Source: Hyphomicrobiales bacterium
Lineage (GTDB): Bacteria > Pseudomonadota > Alphaproteobacteria > Rhizobiales > Rhizobiaceae
Reading direction: 5' to 3'
NCBI GenBank assembly: GCA_900470965.1
Contig: UCCS01000020.1
Location: forward strand, 26,912-90,911
DNA length: 64,000 nt
The position numbers were made by a program, and so were the translations under genes. Under the pieces are notes generated by a model that saw nothing but the letters and a program-made list of their open reading frames with translations, ran no database searches and was not told the origin of the DNA. Positions 9,049-18,545 of this stretch are shown piece by piece (the stretch's first letter is position 1; each line of letters starts with the position of its first letter).

Positions 9049-9866
9049 CAGAGATCTCACGCTACGGAGTCCTTGAAACTACGGGCGCAAGGGACGTTTA
9101 CGACGTTCTGGCGGAAGAAGTCAGGCTCCTTGGGTACAGCGCGCTAGAAGCCGCCTTGTCCGAAAGCGAACTCGACAATTACTCGAAACACTTTGATGAA
9201 GCAGAGCTGCAGTATGGTGCTGACGCTTCCGCAAGGGGTTACAATCTCGAGGAAATTAACGAGCGTGATGCAATTCGCCTTCTTCCGACGATAAGCCCGC
9301 TTTTTTGGGAAATCGTCTTTAATGAACGACTCCATCAATTGTTATCAAGGCTACTGGGAGGCTATTATATTCTCAATCAGGTAAATGGCCTTATTAACCG
9401 CGGTAATCAAAGCAAGTATCATCAGGCTCAATACCATAGAGATTTGCCGTATCAGCACTTCACGAGTTCACGTCCCCTCGCGATCAACGCGCTGTTCGCA
9501 TTAGATGACTTCACGATCGAGAATGGCGCGACTCGCGTTATTCCTGGCAGCCATCATCGTGAAGCATTTCCGCCCGATGAAGTTGTTCGGCGTTTGGAAA
9601 AGCAAGTCATCGTTAAACGGGGTACTTTCGTCGTTTTGGACTGCATGGTGTATCATGCAGGTGGCACCAATATGACTGCCAGAAATCGCCGAGCGATCAA
9701 TCATGTATTTACGATCCCCATGCTTCGGCAACAATTTCACATTTCGTCTGTGGTTGCCGACGCTTCGGGATTCTCCGACCAGCAGAAAAAGATTCTAGGC
9801 TATGGATTGGAAGAGTTTCGCTCTGTCGACGACTGGCTTAGGTCCAGACAGACGAAAGCCATATGA
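9045..9866 (+). CDS. phytanoyl-CoA dioxygenase (PhyH) family Fe(II)/2-oxoglutarate oxygenase
   Basis: Protein of 273 residues with the metal triad His131-x-Asp133 (YHRDLPY) and His204 (MVYHAGG), and Arg215 placed to hold 2-oxoglutarate. PGSHHREAF at 168-176 is the conserved family turn. It should hydroxylate or otherwise oxidise a small molecule in the cytoplasm. It is coupled by ATGA overlap to the methyltransferase and followed three bases later by a glycosyltransferase, so a nucleotide sugar or lipid-linked sugar is the likely substrate. PhyH enzymes also act on lipids and antibiotics, so the substrate is inference. Confidence 0.8.
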   Translation: MTEISRYGVLETTGARDVYDVLAEEVRLLGYSALEAALSESELDNYSKHFDEAELQYGADASARGYNLEEINERDAIRLLPTISPLFWEIVFNERLHQLLSRLLGGYYILNQVNGLINRGNQSKYHQAQYHRDLPYQHFTSSRPLAINALFALDDFTIENGATRVIPGSHHREAFPPDEVVRRLEKQVIVKRGTFVVLDCMVYHAGGTNMTARNRRAINHVFTIPMLRQQFHISSVVADASGFSDQQKKILGYGLEEFRSVDDWLRSRQTKAI

Positions 9867-9869
9867 CCA

Positions 9870-10829
9870 ATGACGTGCAAGCTTTCGATAGTCACGACAC
9901 TGTACCGGTCCCGAGAGACAATTGAGGAATTCATTCAACGCGCAATAGCCGCGGCCGAAGCAGTCACTGACGACATCGAAGTAGTGATCGTCAACGACGG
10001 CAGTCCGGATGATTCCGCGGCAATCGTTCGTAAAAGCGTTGATGCTGATCCACGTATCTCCTTGGTGGAGCTTAGCAGAAACTTTGGTCATCATCACGCG
10101 ATGCTCGCTGGGTTGGATCATGCCCGCGGTGATCTTGTCTTTTTGATTGACAGTGACCTTGAGGAGCCGCCGGAACTGCTTCCAGAAATAGCCGATGTTT
10201 TGCGAGGAAAATCCGTCGACTGCGTCTACGGGTTGCAGCAAAAGCGCAGGGGCGGATACGTCGAGAGGGTATCTGGGCGACTATTCTACTGGCTTTTCCG
10301 CACTTTGAGCGACGTTGGTATCCCAGAAAACGTGTCGACGATGAGGCTGATGACTCGTCGCTATGTCGATTCACTGCTTCGCTTTCGAGATAAGAATCCT
10401 GTCTTCGTTCCCCTGAGTATTCTTGCGGGCTATCCTCAGGCACCTTTCGAATTTGTCAAATCCAGCACCTCGGAAACGACGTATTCGATCGGCCGAAGGA
10501 TTGCTCTTATGCTTCTCGCAATTACAACCTTTTCCGCGCGACCGCTCATGTTGATGCTACTCTTCAGCCTCCTCATGGCCACCCTAGGGATCCTTTACGG
10601 CAGTTATGTTGTGCTGGGCGCGCTAACTGGGCCGGTTCAAGATGGGTGGTCATCGCTGATGGCCGTGGTGGTGTTTTTCTTCAGCTTGAACGCGGTCTTT
10701 ACTGGATTGATTGGCCTTTATGTGAAGCAGATCCTGGAGGAGGTGAAAGATCGGCCTCGGTCGATCGTTCAGGAGATCTACTCGCATAAAAAAACGTCCG
10801 AGAGTTCGCGAGTCTTATCGACCGATTAA
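9870..10829 (+). CDS. GT2 glycosyltransferase, GtrB/ArnC-like polyprenyl-phosphate sugar transferase
   Basis: GT-A fold transferase of 319 residues. IVTTLYRS opens the domain, NDGSPDD (42-48) binds nucleotide, and the DSD triad is at 94-96. Two hydrophobic segments near residues 215-285 anchor it to the membrane. This layout matches GtrB, ArnC and dolichyl-phosphate mannose synthases, which load one sugar onto undecaprenyl phosphate. A membrane transferase partner would then use that lipid sugar; the large membrane protein four genes on is a candidate. The start ATG follows the dioxygenase by three bases. Confidence 0.82.
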   Translation: MTCKLSIVTTLYRSRETIEEFIQRAIAAAEAVTDDIEVVIVNDGSPDDSAAIVRKSVDADPRISLVELSRNFGHHHAMLAGLDHARGDLVFLIDSDLEEPPELLPEIADVLRGKSVDCVYGLQQKRRGGYVERVSGRLFYWLFRTLSDVGIPENVSTMRLMTRRYVDSLLRFRDKNPVFVPLSILAGYPQAPFEFVKSSTSETTYSIGRRIALMLLAITTFSARPLMLMLLFSLLMATLGILYGSYVVLGALTGPVQDGWSSLMAVVVFFFSLNAVFTGLIGLYVKQILEEVKDRPRSIVQEIYSHKKTSESSRVLSTD

Positions 10830-10855
10830 CGTCCGGAGTTCTTGAGGAGCCGAAA

Positions 10856-11749
10856 TTGTTGAAGCGAAAAGGCATAGTACTTGCGGGAGGCACAGGTAGT
10901 CGACTATTCCCTCTCACACTAAGTGTTTCGAAACAGCTGTTGCCAATCTTTGATAAGCCGCTGATTTATTATCCGCTTTCTGTCTTGATATTAGCCGGCA
11001 TTCAAGAGGTCCTATTTATCACAACGCCGGATTCGGCAGAGTCTTTTCGGAATTTGCTAGGCGATGGCTCGCGATTCGGGATGTCGTTTGAATATGCCGT
11101 GCAGACGGAGCCACGCGGCCTAGCTGACGCTTATAAGATTGGACGAAAATTCCTAAACGGCTCACCGAGCGTACTGATCCTTGGTGACAATATTTTCTTT
11201 GGGCATGACTTCCAGACTCACCTTGCCAGAGCTTACGCCCGAAAGGGCGCCTCAATATTTGCTAGTTTGGTGAAAGATCCGGAGCGCTTCGGTGTGGTGC
11301 AAGTCGACGAAAGGGGTAAGGCTCTTTCGGTCGTCGAAAAACCGTCAAAACCATTGTCACGATGGGCAATAACGGGGCTTTATTTCCTGGACGAAAGGGC
11401 GTCCGATTTTGCGGAAGACGTAAAGCCCTCAGCGCGCGGTGAAATTGAAATCGTGTCCATCCTTGAGCGATATTTAGCCGAGGATGAATTGAGTACCGAG
11501 ATGTTGCATCGCGGTTTTGCATGGCTCGACGCCGGCACTCACGAAAGTCTGCAGCAGGCGTCGGATTTCGTTAAAACTCTGCAAGATCGGCAAGGCTTGC
11601 TGGTTTGCTCACCTGAAGAAATAGCGTACCGGATGAAATTGATCTCGTTGGATCAATTATCGAGACTTGCCAGCGACCTCAAACAATCTTCATACGGGCA
11701 ATCTCTGCAGGCAATTGTGCAGCAGGAAACTGGATCGCATCATGGCTGA
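10856..11749 (+). CDS. rmlA: glucose-1-phosphate thymidylyltransferase
   Basis: Nucleotidyltransferase of 297 residues. GGTGSRLFPLT near residue 11 is the pyrophosphorylase signature, followed by KQLLPIFDKPLIYYPLS and the metal aspartate in GDNIFF. It makes dTDP-glucose from dTTP and glucose-1-phosphate. The start is TTG 10856 with GAGGAG upstream; no ATG is available nearby. The end overlaps the WecE-type gene by eight bases. RmlB is encoded in the other operon (21548-22606); RmlC and RmlD are not in the window, so the product is more likely an amino sugar than rhamnose. Confidence 0.92.
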   Translation: MLKRKGIVLAGGTGSRLFPLTLSVSKQLLPIFDKPLIYYPLSVLILAGIQEVLFITTPDSAESFRNLLGDGSRFGMSFEYAVQTEPRGLADAYKIGRKFLNGSPSVLILGDNIFFGHDFQTHLARAYARKGASIFASLVKDPERFGVVQVDERGKALSVVEKPSKPLSRWAITGLYFLDERASDFAEDVKPSARGEIEIVSILERYLAEDELSTEMLHRGFAWLDAGTHESLQQASDFVKTLQDRQGLLVCSPEEIAYRMKLISLDQLSRLASDLKQSSYGQSLQAIVQQETGSHHG

Positions 11750-12890
11750 AATTCCTTTTAATCGGTCTCCACTCCTTGGCAGAGAAAAAGAATACGTTGA
11801 AGACGCGATCGGACGCCGCCGCCTGAGTGGTGATGGTTTCTACACGAAGGCGGTTTCTGGACATGTCAAACAACGATTGGGTGCAGCCGAAGTCTACCTC
11901 ACGCATTCCTGCACAGCTGCACTTGAGATGGCGGCGCTGCTTATTGACCTTGGTCCAGGTGATGAGGTCATCATGCCGTCATTCACCTTTACCTCCACGG
12001 CGAATGCTGTCGCCCTCCGAGGTGCCAAGCCAGTTTTTGCGGATGTTTCAATCGGATCGATGAACATCGATTTAGATGAAATCGAAGCGCTGCTAACCGC
12101 CGCCACAAAGGCAATTCTTGTGGTTCACTATGCGGGCCGTGTCCCTGACATGGATCGAGTTAACGAATTCGCGCGCGAGCGTGGACTTGTCGTTATCGAA
12201 GATGCGGCTCAATCCTATGGTTCGTTTTACAAAGGGTCTCCATCGGGAACGCACTCTGCACTGTCGACTATAAGTTTTCACGACACGAAGAATGTCACCG
12301 CTGGAGAGGGTGGAGCCCTCGTGATCAATGATCCTCGATTTATCGAGCGAGCGGCAGTGTTGCGTGAAAAGGGCACGAACAGACAACAATTCCTTCAGGG
12401 CCAAACAGACAAATACACCTGGATCGATTTAGGATCATCCTACCTTCCATCGGAATTGACCGCGGCATTTCTGCTCGCCCAGCTCGAGTGTTCAGACACG
12501 ATTACGGATGTGCGCAGAGGTCATTGGAAAAGGTACCGGGAAGGGTTCCAAAGCTTGACGAAGAGATTCAGCGTGAGCCTGCCGGATCAGGAGACCGCTG
12601 ATCAACCGGTAAACGGCCACATATTTCATATTCTGTTGCCGGATTCTGGATGTCGTCCAGCATTTCTCGCGGAGATGAAGGCTCGGGGCGTCAACTGTAC
12701 GTTTCACTACGTGCCTTTGCACTCGGCTCCGGCCGGCCTCCGCTTCGGAGTTGCGCCTCGCGGATGCCCAGTTACAGAAGATGCGGCTGCTCGCCTCGTC
12801 CGTCTTCCCCTCTTTTACGATCTGACGCCCGAAGATATTGACTATATTGTGTCTCAAACAGCTTCTGTACTTGGAAGTCTTGAAAATTGA
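11742..12890 (+). CDS. wecE: dTDP-4-amino-4,6-dideoxygalactose transaminase (WecE/RffA type)
   Basis: PLP aminotransferase of 382 residues. The N-terminus IPFNRSPLLGREKEYVEDAI, the GDEVIMPSFTFTSTANA stretch and SFHDTKNVTAGEGG with PLP Lys183 follow enterobacterial WecE closely. It aminates dTDP-4-keto-6-deoxyglucose at C4 to give dTDP-Fuc4N. The start ATG 11742 lies inside the end of rmlA and has AGGAAAC upstream; a longer frame from 11667 is only overlap. The stop overlaps the TTG start of the next gene. Together with RmlA and RmlB the route to dTDP-Fuc4N is complete within this window. Confidence 0.9.
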   Translation: MAEIPFNRSPLLGREKEYVEDAIGRRRLSGDGFYTKAVSGHVKQRLGAAEVYLTHSCTAALEMAALLIDLGPGDEVIMPSFTFTSTANAVALRGAKPVFADVSIGSMNIDLDEIEALLTAATKAILVVHYAGRVPDMDRVNEFARERGLVVIEDAAQSYGSFYKGSPSGTHSALSTISFHDTKNVTAGEGGALVINDPRFIERAAVLREKGTNRQQFLQGQTDKYTWIDLGSSYLPSELTAAFLLAQLECSDTITDVRRGHWKRYREGFQSLTKRFSVSLPDQETADQPVNGHIFHILLPDSGCRPAFLAEMKARGVNCTFHYVPLHSAPAGLRFGVAPRGCPVTEDAAARLVRLPLFYDLTPEDIDYIVSQTASVLGSLEN

Positions 12891-14689
12891 ATCGCACGTT
12901 TTTCAGATCAGGCGTTTTGCAATTTGGCGGTCTTATTGAACGCTCATTTCAACGCCTCCCGCTACCGGTCGCTATTTCTTGGACGATATTTGCGGCACTC
13001 CTCTTTTTTATTTCAACGCGACTCGATGCCGGCGTTGATATAACCGATACAGCGTTTTACCTCATCAGCGTGTCACGCCACGCGCAGATTATTGCGCAAG
13101 TGACCCTGTTTGGCGCGTTGTGGGATAGTATTTCGCCTTTTGCGTCAATCTACTGGAACCGCATTCTCGCTCTTCTTTTGATTGTAGCCTCGAGTTTATA
13201 TCTCTCATGGGGCGCAACGAAATATTTGACGTCAGCTCAGGGCTTGCAGTCGATCCTGCTCGTGGGTCCCCTATGCGCTACGGCAGCACTTGCATTCTAC
13301 AATTTTTGGCTGCCGGACCCCTCGTATGACTTAATAAACTTGGTTCTCGTAAGCACGGTTTTAGGTTCCTTTTTTCAACTTATTGATCTTTTCGGCAATG
13401 GAAAAACGCCAACGGCTCGCGGTGTCGTGCTGCCTATAACGATTTTGGGCGCAGCCGGGCTTAGCCTAGCTTTGGTGAAAGTAACGACAGCAGCTTTGCT
13501 TGCGCCACTACTCGTTATTTTCCTTCTCTGGACTGCGCGTCACGTGACCGCAGCAAGGGTCTGGATTACATCCATCGGTGGCGCGCTCGCTGGGATGGTT
13601 GTCCCAGTACTCCTGTTGATGTCGGTCGGCCTTTACCCGGCGAAAGCGGTAAATGTTCTCCTCGAGGGCTTTTATGTCGCCCAGATGATCACAGACCCTC
13701 ATTTCAATGTCCTAGAATCTTTGAGGATTTACACGGCGAATATTCAAAGTGTCATTCAGGGGAATCGCTACCTTCTTGTATCCTTTATGGTGCTTGGCGT
13801 TCTTTCCGCCGCGGCAGTGCCGCGGACGGGAATAATATCTACTGTCCGTCCGTGGGTGAGGGGCTGTCAGGCTGCAATGTTGGTCGCTGCTATTGTCATC
13901 CTGTCCTTCGACGGCGCGTCGCCGCAAATCCGACTGACATTAATCGGACTGCTGGGGCAGCTTGCCGCGATCTACTCGATTGGAACGGGCCAGTTCAAAG
14001 CGGACATTCGTGGACGTGCACTGTTTGTCGTAGGGATCACGGCCTATGGGCAGGTGGCTTATTGCTTCGGGACAAATTCTCCATGGTCCAATTTGCTCTC
14101 GTTAGCGACACTTTTGGCGTTAGTCCCCGCAGCGGTGTTCTTTGGAGCCTTGGCGCGATCAAACGTTATCTACGCGCTGGCACTGATTGGCGGATCGGCT
14201 CAAATTACGGCAATCTCGATAGAACGAAGTCCTTATCGGTTGAACTCGACATTCTCCGCCCTAACAGAAGTCGTTGAAATCGGCCCAAACAACGAACCCT
14301 TCAAAGTCAATCCCGCTTTCGCACCGTTTTATCGCAATCTCGAGAATGTCAGGAGCCAATATTTTGGTGGTGGTGACGTACCAGTTCTTCTTGACATGAC
14401 TGGCAGGGCGCCGATGGCTGCCTATCAACTCGGCGCACAAATTCCTGGAACAGCGTGGACTCTAGCGGGGTATAGCGGAAGTTCTGACTTTTTTCGGTAC
14501 TTCGTGTCGAGGCTCTCTGAGGCTGATCGAAAGTCTGCATGGCTTCTGGTACCGGACAGCACATATCCGGGCATTCCATTGGATCTTCTGTCCGATTTGG
14601 GCATCGATTTCCCGGGGCTTTATGTGCCGGTGACAGAAATTCCAATCCCCTCCGTACATGGGCGGGCAATCTTATATCGCCCTCGTTGA
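12887..14689 (+). CDS. large polytopic membrane protein, possible GT-C-like glycosyltransferase
   Basis: Protein of 600 residues with about 11 to 12 hydrophobic segments in the first 440 residues and a soluble C-terminal part of about 150 residues. The start is TTG, overlapping the aminotransferase stop (TTGA). I do not recognise a named family. The topology, with a charged loop after the first membrane segment (RLDAGVDITDTAFYL) and a periplasmic C-terminus, resembles lipid-sugar-dependent GT-C transferases. A GtrB-like gene lies in the same operon, so transfer of an undecaprenyl-phosphate sugar is a reasonable inference. It could also be a polymerase. Confidence 0.55.
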   Translation: MNRTFFRSGVLQFGGLIERSFQRLPLPVAISWTIFAALLFFISTRLDAGVDITDTAFYLISVSRHAQIIAQVTLFGALWDSISPFASIYWNRILALLLIVASSLYLSWGATKYLTSAQGLQSILLVGPLCATAALAFYNFWLPDPSYDLINLVLVSTVLGSFFQLIDLFGNGKTPTARGVVLPITILGAAGLSLALVKVTTAALLAPLLVIFLLWTARHVTAARVWITSIGGALAGMVVPVLLLMSVGLYPAKAVNVLLEGFYVAQMITDPHFNVLESLRIYTANIQSVIQGNRYLLVSFMVLGVLSAAAVPRTGIISTVRPWVRGCQAAMLVAAIVILSFDGASPQIRLTLIGLLGQLAAIYSIGTGQFKADIRGRALFVVGITAYGQVAYCFGTNSPWSNLLSLATLLALVPAAVFFGALARSNVIYALALIGGSAQITAISIERSPYRLNSTFSALTEVVEIGPNNEPFKVNPAFAPFYRNLENVRSQYFGGGDVPVLLDMTGRAPMAAYQLGAQIPGTAWTLAGYSGSSDFFRYFVSRLSEADRKSAWLLVPDSTYPGIPLDLLSDLGIDFPGLYVPVTEIPIPSVHGRAILYRPR

Positions 14690-14795
14690 GAGCCTGGACG
14701 TCGCGGCAGCATGTTAAGGCGTCGGAATCACGCATTGGACCTTCCGAAGTGGGTAGTCAGTGATCCTACCAACATCTTGAACATCCAAGTTGCCG

Positions 14796-15062
14796 TCAAA
14801 GTGCTCTTTGCAGTAGCCGCTCGTCCTTGTCCGGACCCAAGGCTTCGAGGATGGCGTTCATGTGCGCATCGATCCGGGCAGAGCGCCGATCTCCGCCCAA
14901 GGCACGAGGCCGGGCATCGCCGTGTTCACGCTCACGCTTGCGTCATCTGCTGATGCTGGCGGCGCTCACCTTGAAGCATTCGGTCGCAGCCCGATGCGAA
15001 AGACCTTGCGAAACCGCCGCAAGAACCCGAACGCGTAAATCCATCGATAAAGCTTTCGACAT
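14796..15062 (-). pseudogene. IS630-family transposase N-terminal remnant
   Basis: Reverse-strand frame begins MSKALSMDLRVRVLAAV and continues with a helix-turn-helix typical of IS630-type transposases. There is an in-frame TGA after residue 39 (14943-14945), but the frame resumes with IS630-like residues (for example RKREREHGDARPRALGGDRR) up to 14796. The catalytic DDE part is absent. It is a decayed fragment lying in the gap between the plus-strand operon and the HTTM gene, evidence of past insertion. Nothing else is recognised in the surrounding 14690-15306 stretch. Confidence 0.75.
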
Positions 15063-15306
15063 GTCCGCCGCCTCCTGCCGGCGAACATCCATGAATCAGA
15101 CAAAAGCTGATTTGCATAGCTAGTGCGGTTCATTCAGATCGGATTCCGTTCCAAACCCCACATCGTTGATCTGAAACAATCCCGGACGCGCAAGTAGCGG
15201 TCGACGCGGTTGTGTGGCCTTGAGGTTCGTTTAAATCCCCAGTACACGTTGGCGCTGGTAGCGTAGTCGCTACGGCGATAAGCAGGACATTGAAGGCAAG
15301 AGAAGC

Positions 15307-17358
15307 ATGGTTGAGGCGGTGGAAAAGCCAGGGCGAGAAAATTATTTACTGAAAGAGCTATTCGAAAGAAACAAAGGAGCTGTTGTAACCAGCGTGATCT
15401 TTGTTCTTGCGCTTTCCCTAATTGCCCTTACCGGGACATGGGGTTGGTTCAGCGAGCGAATGTTTGGTTTCTTCCCATTATTGATCGTTCTCTTCTTGGT
15501 CGGGAGGCATTCCCCCGTCAAGATGGCAACAGCAGCACAACTGACTCGCCTTGCTCACTGGCTTACCAAGCGCGGAGCCTTTGTATCGAACCCAGAGGAA
15601 GAGGCGCCGAAGTTTGCACTCATCCGTATATTGTTTGGCCTCTTCATGATTGAGAGGGCGTTCTGGATACTGGCATATCTTGAGCCTTCGGACTGGGGAA
15701 ATCCATCGATATGGCTATTTGCGCTGCTCGGTCTAGTGGCGGGCGCCTTGGTCGCGGTGGGCCTCTTTACTCAATATGCGCTCCTATATCTGATCCTCGT
15801 TCAGTGGCAGGTTGGAGACATATTGCTTCGCACGGCTACGCTAGGCAATTGGATCGCAGCCATGCTGTCATCGTTGCTGATTTTTGCAAATGCTGGCGCT
15901 AACTTTTCGCTAGATCGCATATTGATGCGAAGAGGGACTTCTGCGGGGAAAGCGATCTCAGCATTCTATTATGAAGCTGGATTGCCCAGTGAGGCAGGAC
16001 TTCAACTTGCAAAATTGATGACGCTCGCATGTTACTGGTGCGTATGTCTGTATTCGCTTGCGATGCACCTCGGGGAATCTGCTTGGATGTCAGGTTCGGC
16101 AGGACCTTTGTTGCTCACAAATAACTTTATGTCCCGATATTCCAGTGAATTTGCGTGGCTGTTTTCTCAAGGCTGGATCCCCGTCTTCTTGGCGCGAGTA
16201 TCTCTTTGGGGGATGTTGCCGTGGTACCTTCTGATGTTGCCATTTGTGCTTATTGGCGGTCGCTTTCGTCAATATGTGATCATTTGGGGACTGTTATTCT
16301 TTGGGCTCAGTCTATTCGTTTTGCAGCTCCAATGGTTGGCCCAATTCGAGTTTCTATTCTTTGCAGGCTTATTTTGGAGCAAGGGGTTTATCCATGGGGC
16401 GAAAACGCTTCAGGTCGCCTACGATGACCGGTGCAACCTCTGCGACAACACAGTCACGTTCGTAAAAGCGGTCGACTTGTTCAGGAGAGTCGATCTCAAA
16501 CCGCTGTCCAAAAATACCCCGTGGCTTCTCCAAATGGGCATTGATCCGGATGATGCGCAAAAGGACCTATATGCGGTAGACTCCAACAGCGACGAGGCTG
16601 TCAAAGGCTATGAATTTTACGTCCTTTTATCCAGGCACGTTTTGCTTTTGCTACCGATCCATCCGTTGCTCCTAATCGGCCGTTATCTTGGCGGACCTGC
16701 AGTGTACAGGTTCGTGGCTGATCGCCGGACAAGATTGTTTGGCGTTTGCCAAATACCGACCGCGAAGCCGGAATATGCGATCTTGCAGGGCGGCCAGGTC
16801 ATCAACAGAAACATCGTTCCGGGCGATCCCATATCTGTCGTTTTTGTACACACGATGGTTCTTCTAGTGTGCTTCTTCGTCGCATTGCCATTTCCGCATT
16901 TGACGGATGAACCTCCGGTGGCGCTGAAGAAAATCCAGAAGCTGGTTAGCTCTCCGACGAGCGGTGCTGGTATCTATGGCGTCAACCCAATTGACGTATT
17001 CAATCAGACTGACCTTCGAATGGCTGAGAACTGGTTTACCATAACGAGGAAGACCAAAGACGGCATGGAGCAAATCCTTCCGATATTCTCAGAGGATGGG
17101 AAGCGTCTTTACGCGCACAGGTCGGATCGCGTCTACTTCGGTCACACCGTTGCGTTCAGGCGGGGAGTGATCGGCAAGGAGGGCTGTCAATTTGATGCAT
17201 ATCGTCCGATGGTCAACTACCTTTCGGAGGACCAGCGCTCAAAGGATGACACCTTCGTGTATCGTCAGTACGCGGAGCCGTTGCCCAGCTTGGAATTGAT
17301 TTTGCAGGGTCAATTTGTTGCGAGTGAGCGACGCCTTGTCTGTGAAGTAAGCTTCTAA
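15307..17358 (+). CDS. HTTM-like membrane protein fused to a DCC (DUF393) thiol-oxidoreductase-like domain
   Basis: Protein of 683 residues. Residues about 20-370 contain many hydrophobic segments in the arrangement of HTTM (vitamin-K carboxylase-like) proteins. Then comes YDDRCNLCDNTVTFVKAVD with the CxxC pair Cys376/Cys379, a DCC/DUF393 domain, ending near FGVC at about residue 484. A further membrane segment and a soluble tail of about 140 residues follow. HTTM and DUF393 proteins are often neighbours; here they form one chain. The gene stands alone, flanked by IS remnants on both sides. The biochemical role of such proteins is unknown. A redox-linked modification of envelope material is only a guess. 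Confidence 0.7.
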   Translation: MVEAVEKPGRENYLLKELFERNKGAVVTSVIFVLALSLIALTGTWGWFSERMFGFFPLLIVLFLVGRHSPVKMATAAQLTRLAHWLTKRGAFVSNPEEEAPKFALIRILFGLFMIERAFWILAYLEPSDWGNPSIWLFALLGLVAGALVAVGLFTQYALLYLILVQWQVGDILLRTATLGNWIAAMLSSLLIFANAGANFSLDRILMRRGTSAGKAISAFYYEAGLPSEAGLQLAKLMTLACYWCVCLYSLAMHLGESAWMSGSAGPLLLTNNFMSRYSSEFAWLFSQGWIPVFLARVSLWGMLPWYLLMLPFVLIGGRFRQYVIIWGLLFFGLSLFVLQLQWLAQFEFLFFAGLFWSKGFIHGAKTLQVAYDDRCNLCDNTVTFVKAVDLFRRVDLKPLSKNTPWLLQMGIDPDDAQKDLYAVDSNSDEAVKGYEFYVLLSRHVLLLLPIHPLLLIGRYLGGPAVYRFVADRRTRLFGVCQIPTAKPEYAILQGGQVINRNIVPGDPISVVFVHTMVLLVCFFVALPFPHLTDEPPVALKKIQKLVSSPTSGAGIYGVNPIDVFNQTDLRMAENWFTITRKTKDGMEQILPIFSEDGKRLYAHRSDRVYFGHTVAFRRGVIGKEGCQFDAYRPMVNYLSEDQRSKDDTFVYRQYAEPLPSLELILQGQFVASERRLVCEVSF

Positions 17359-17413
17359 CGAAGCCTGGGAGGTCAGAAGGTCTAGGAGCGGAGATGGCAA
17401 CTATAGAGGTTGC

Positions 17414-17890
17414 CTACTCCGCCGCATTTTTTTCGGTATTGCCCCAAGAGAGCGTGTCAGGACGGAAACGACTGAATTCCCAACCATGCGAGACACCTGG
17501 ATCGCGAGCTTGTTGACCGACGCCATAGTCGGAGGCCATCATGCCGTAACTGCGGTTGATCTCGGGATCGTAGAAGCTGGCATGGTTGACGCCCGACTTC
17601 AGATTGTCGGGGACGATCAGTCGCGGAACGCCGTCGAAGAAACGAAATATCCGGACATGCGAGCCGATCCAGTCAGGGAGCGTTTGCGTCCAAGTCGCCT
17701 CTGCATAGGTGAAGCTCGATGCACCGAGCACCGCCACAAAGATCTCCCCCTCGCGGATCTCCGGTCTTGCGATCAACGATCGGGATCTTCTTGCCGGAAT
17801 AGTCGACGAAGACCTTGTCGCCGGCCGCATGCTCCTGGCGCATCGTCGGCGAAAGCTTAAAGCTCGCGACATCATCGCCGACTTCCACCG
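17414..17890 (-). pseudogene. IS21-family IstA transposase fragment, frameshifted
   Basis: Two reverse-strand frames together resemble the middle of IstA. One carries [23 protein letters not shown] with the first catalytic aspartate, the other [36 protein letters not shown] and PDNLKSGV with the second aspartate. A frameshift joins them near 17740. The N-terminal helix-turn-helix and the IstB partner are missing. The fragment lies between the HTTM gene and the small EmrE-like gene; from 17891 to 18170 nothing further is identified. Confidence 0.75.
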
Positions 17891-18170
17891 CCTTCTCATG
17901 TCGCGCCGATCAGGCGGGCTTGAAGCAGATCAAGTTTTCCGCGACCGTATCTTGGCTGTTCTGCGTCATGCCGCCCGTCGCTCCTGCTCTGTCATCGCCT
18001 CGCACTCGGCGATGAGGCCTTGGCCGTTCGCGATCATGGCCATCGCTACGTCGTCATTCGTCTCCCATTCCGGTGTCATGAAAAGACACGTGCCAACTCC
18101 GAGTATTAAATTGAAAGAGAATGGAATAACGGAGTTGTATCGATTGCCGATGGTCTCCTGGTCTTGCTTT

Positions 18171-18545
18171 TTACCCCCGCGCAGCAAGTATCGTCCCCAA
18201 TACGATTAGGCCCAGGCCCGCGCACTTTTGTGCGGATACGGGTTCGGCTAGCATCCAATAGCTCAGCACTCCGACCACGACGAAATTCAAGCTCATAAAT
18301 GGGTACGCATGGTTCAGAGGGAACTTGGTCATTGCCGCCATCCATGCAAGCGATGCAAGAAATCCTGCCGCGAAACCGGAAAAAATCGCAGGATCAAAAA
18401 GAAGTAGAATAAGGAATCTCAGCTTACTGAGTGGGTCGGAGGGAAGAGCGCCAAACTGACCTATCCTCCATTTGAGCATCATCTGACCGTAAACCGTAAA
18501 AGCAATTGTTGCTGCGATGTAGCCGTAGTCAAGCAAGCGAAGCAT
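18171..18545 (-). CDS. small EmrE/ArnE-like four-helix membrane protein
   Basis: Protein of 124 residues with four hydrophobic segments and a GLIVLGTILAARG ending, as in the DMT/SMR superfamily. ATG 18545 is preferred because it overlaps the stop of the upstream gene (TGATG); a TTG one codon earlier is possible. As the last gene of a sugar operon it more likely flips a lipid-linked sugar, as ArnE/ArnF do, than exports drugs. The conserved SMR glutamate of drug pumps is not seen in the first helix, which supports this. Confidence 0.7.
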   Translation of the reverse strand: MLRLLDYGYIAATIAFTVYGQMMLKWRIGQFGALPSDPLSKLRFLILLLFDPAIFSGFAAGFLASLAWMAAMTKFPLNHAYPFMSLNFVVVGVLSYWMLAEPVSAQKCAGLGLIVLGTILAARG

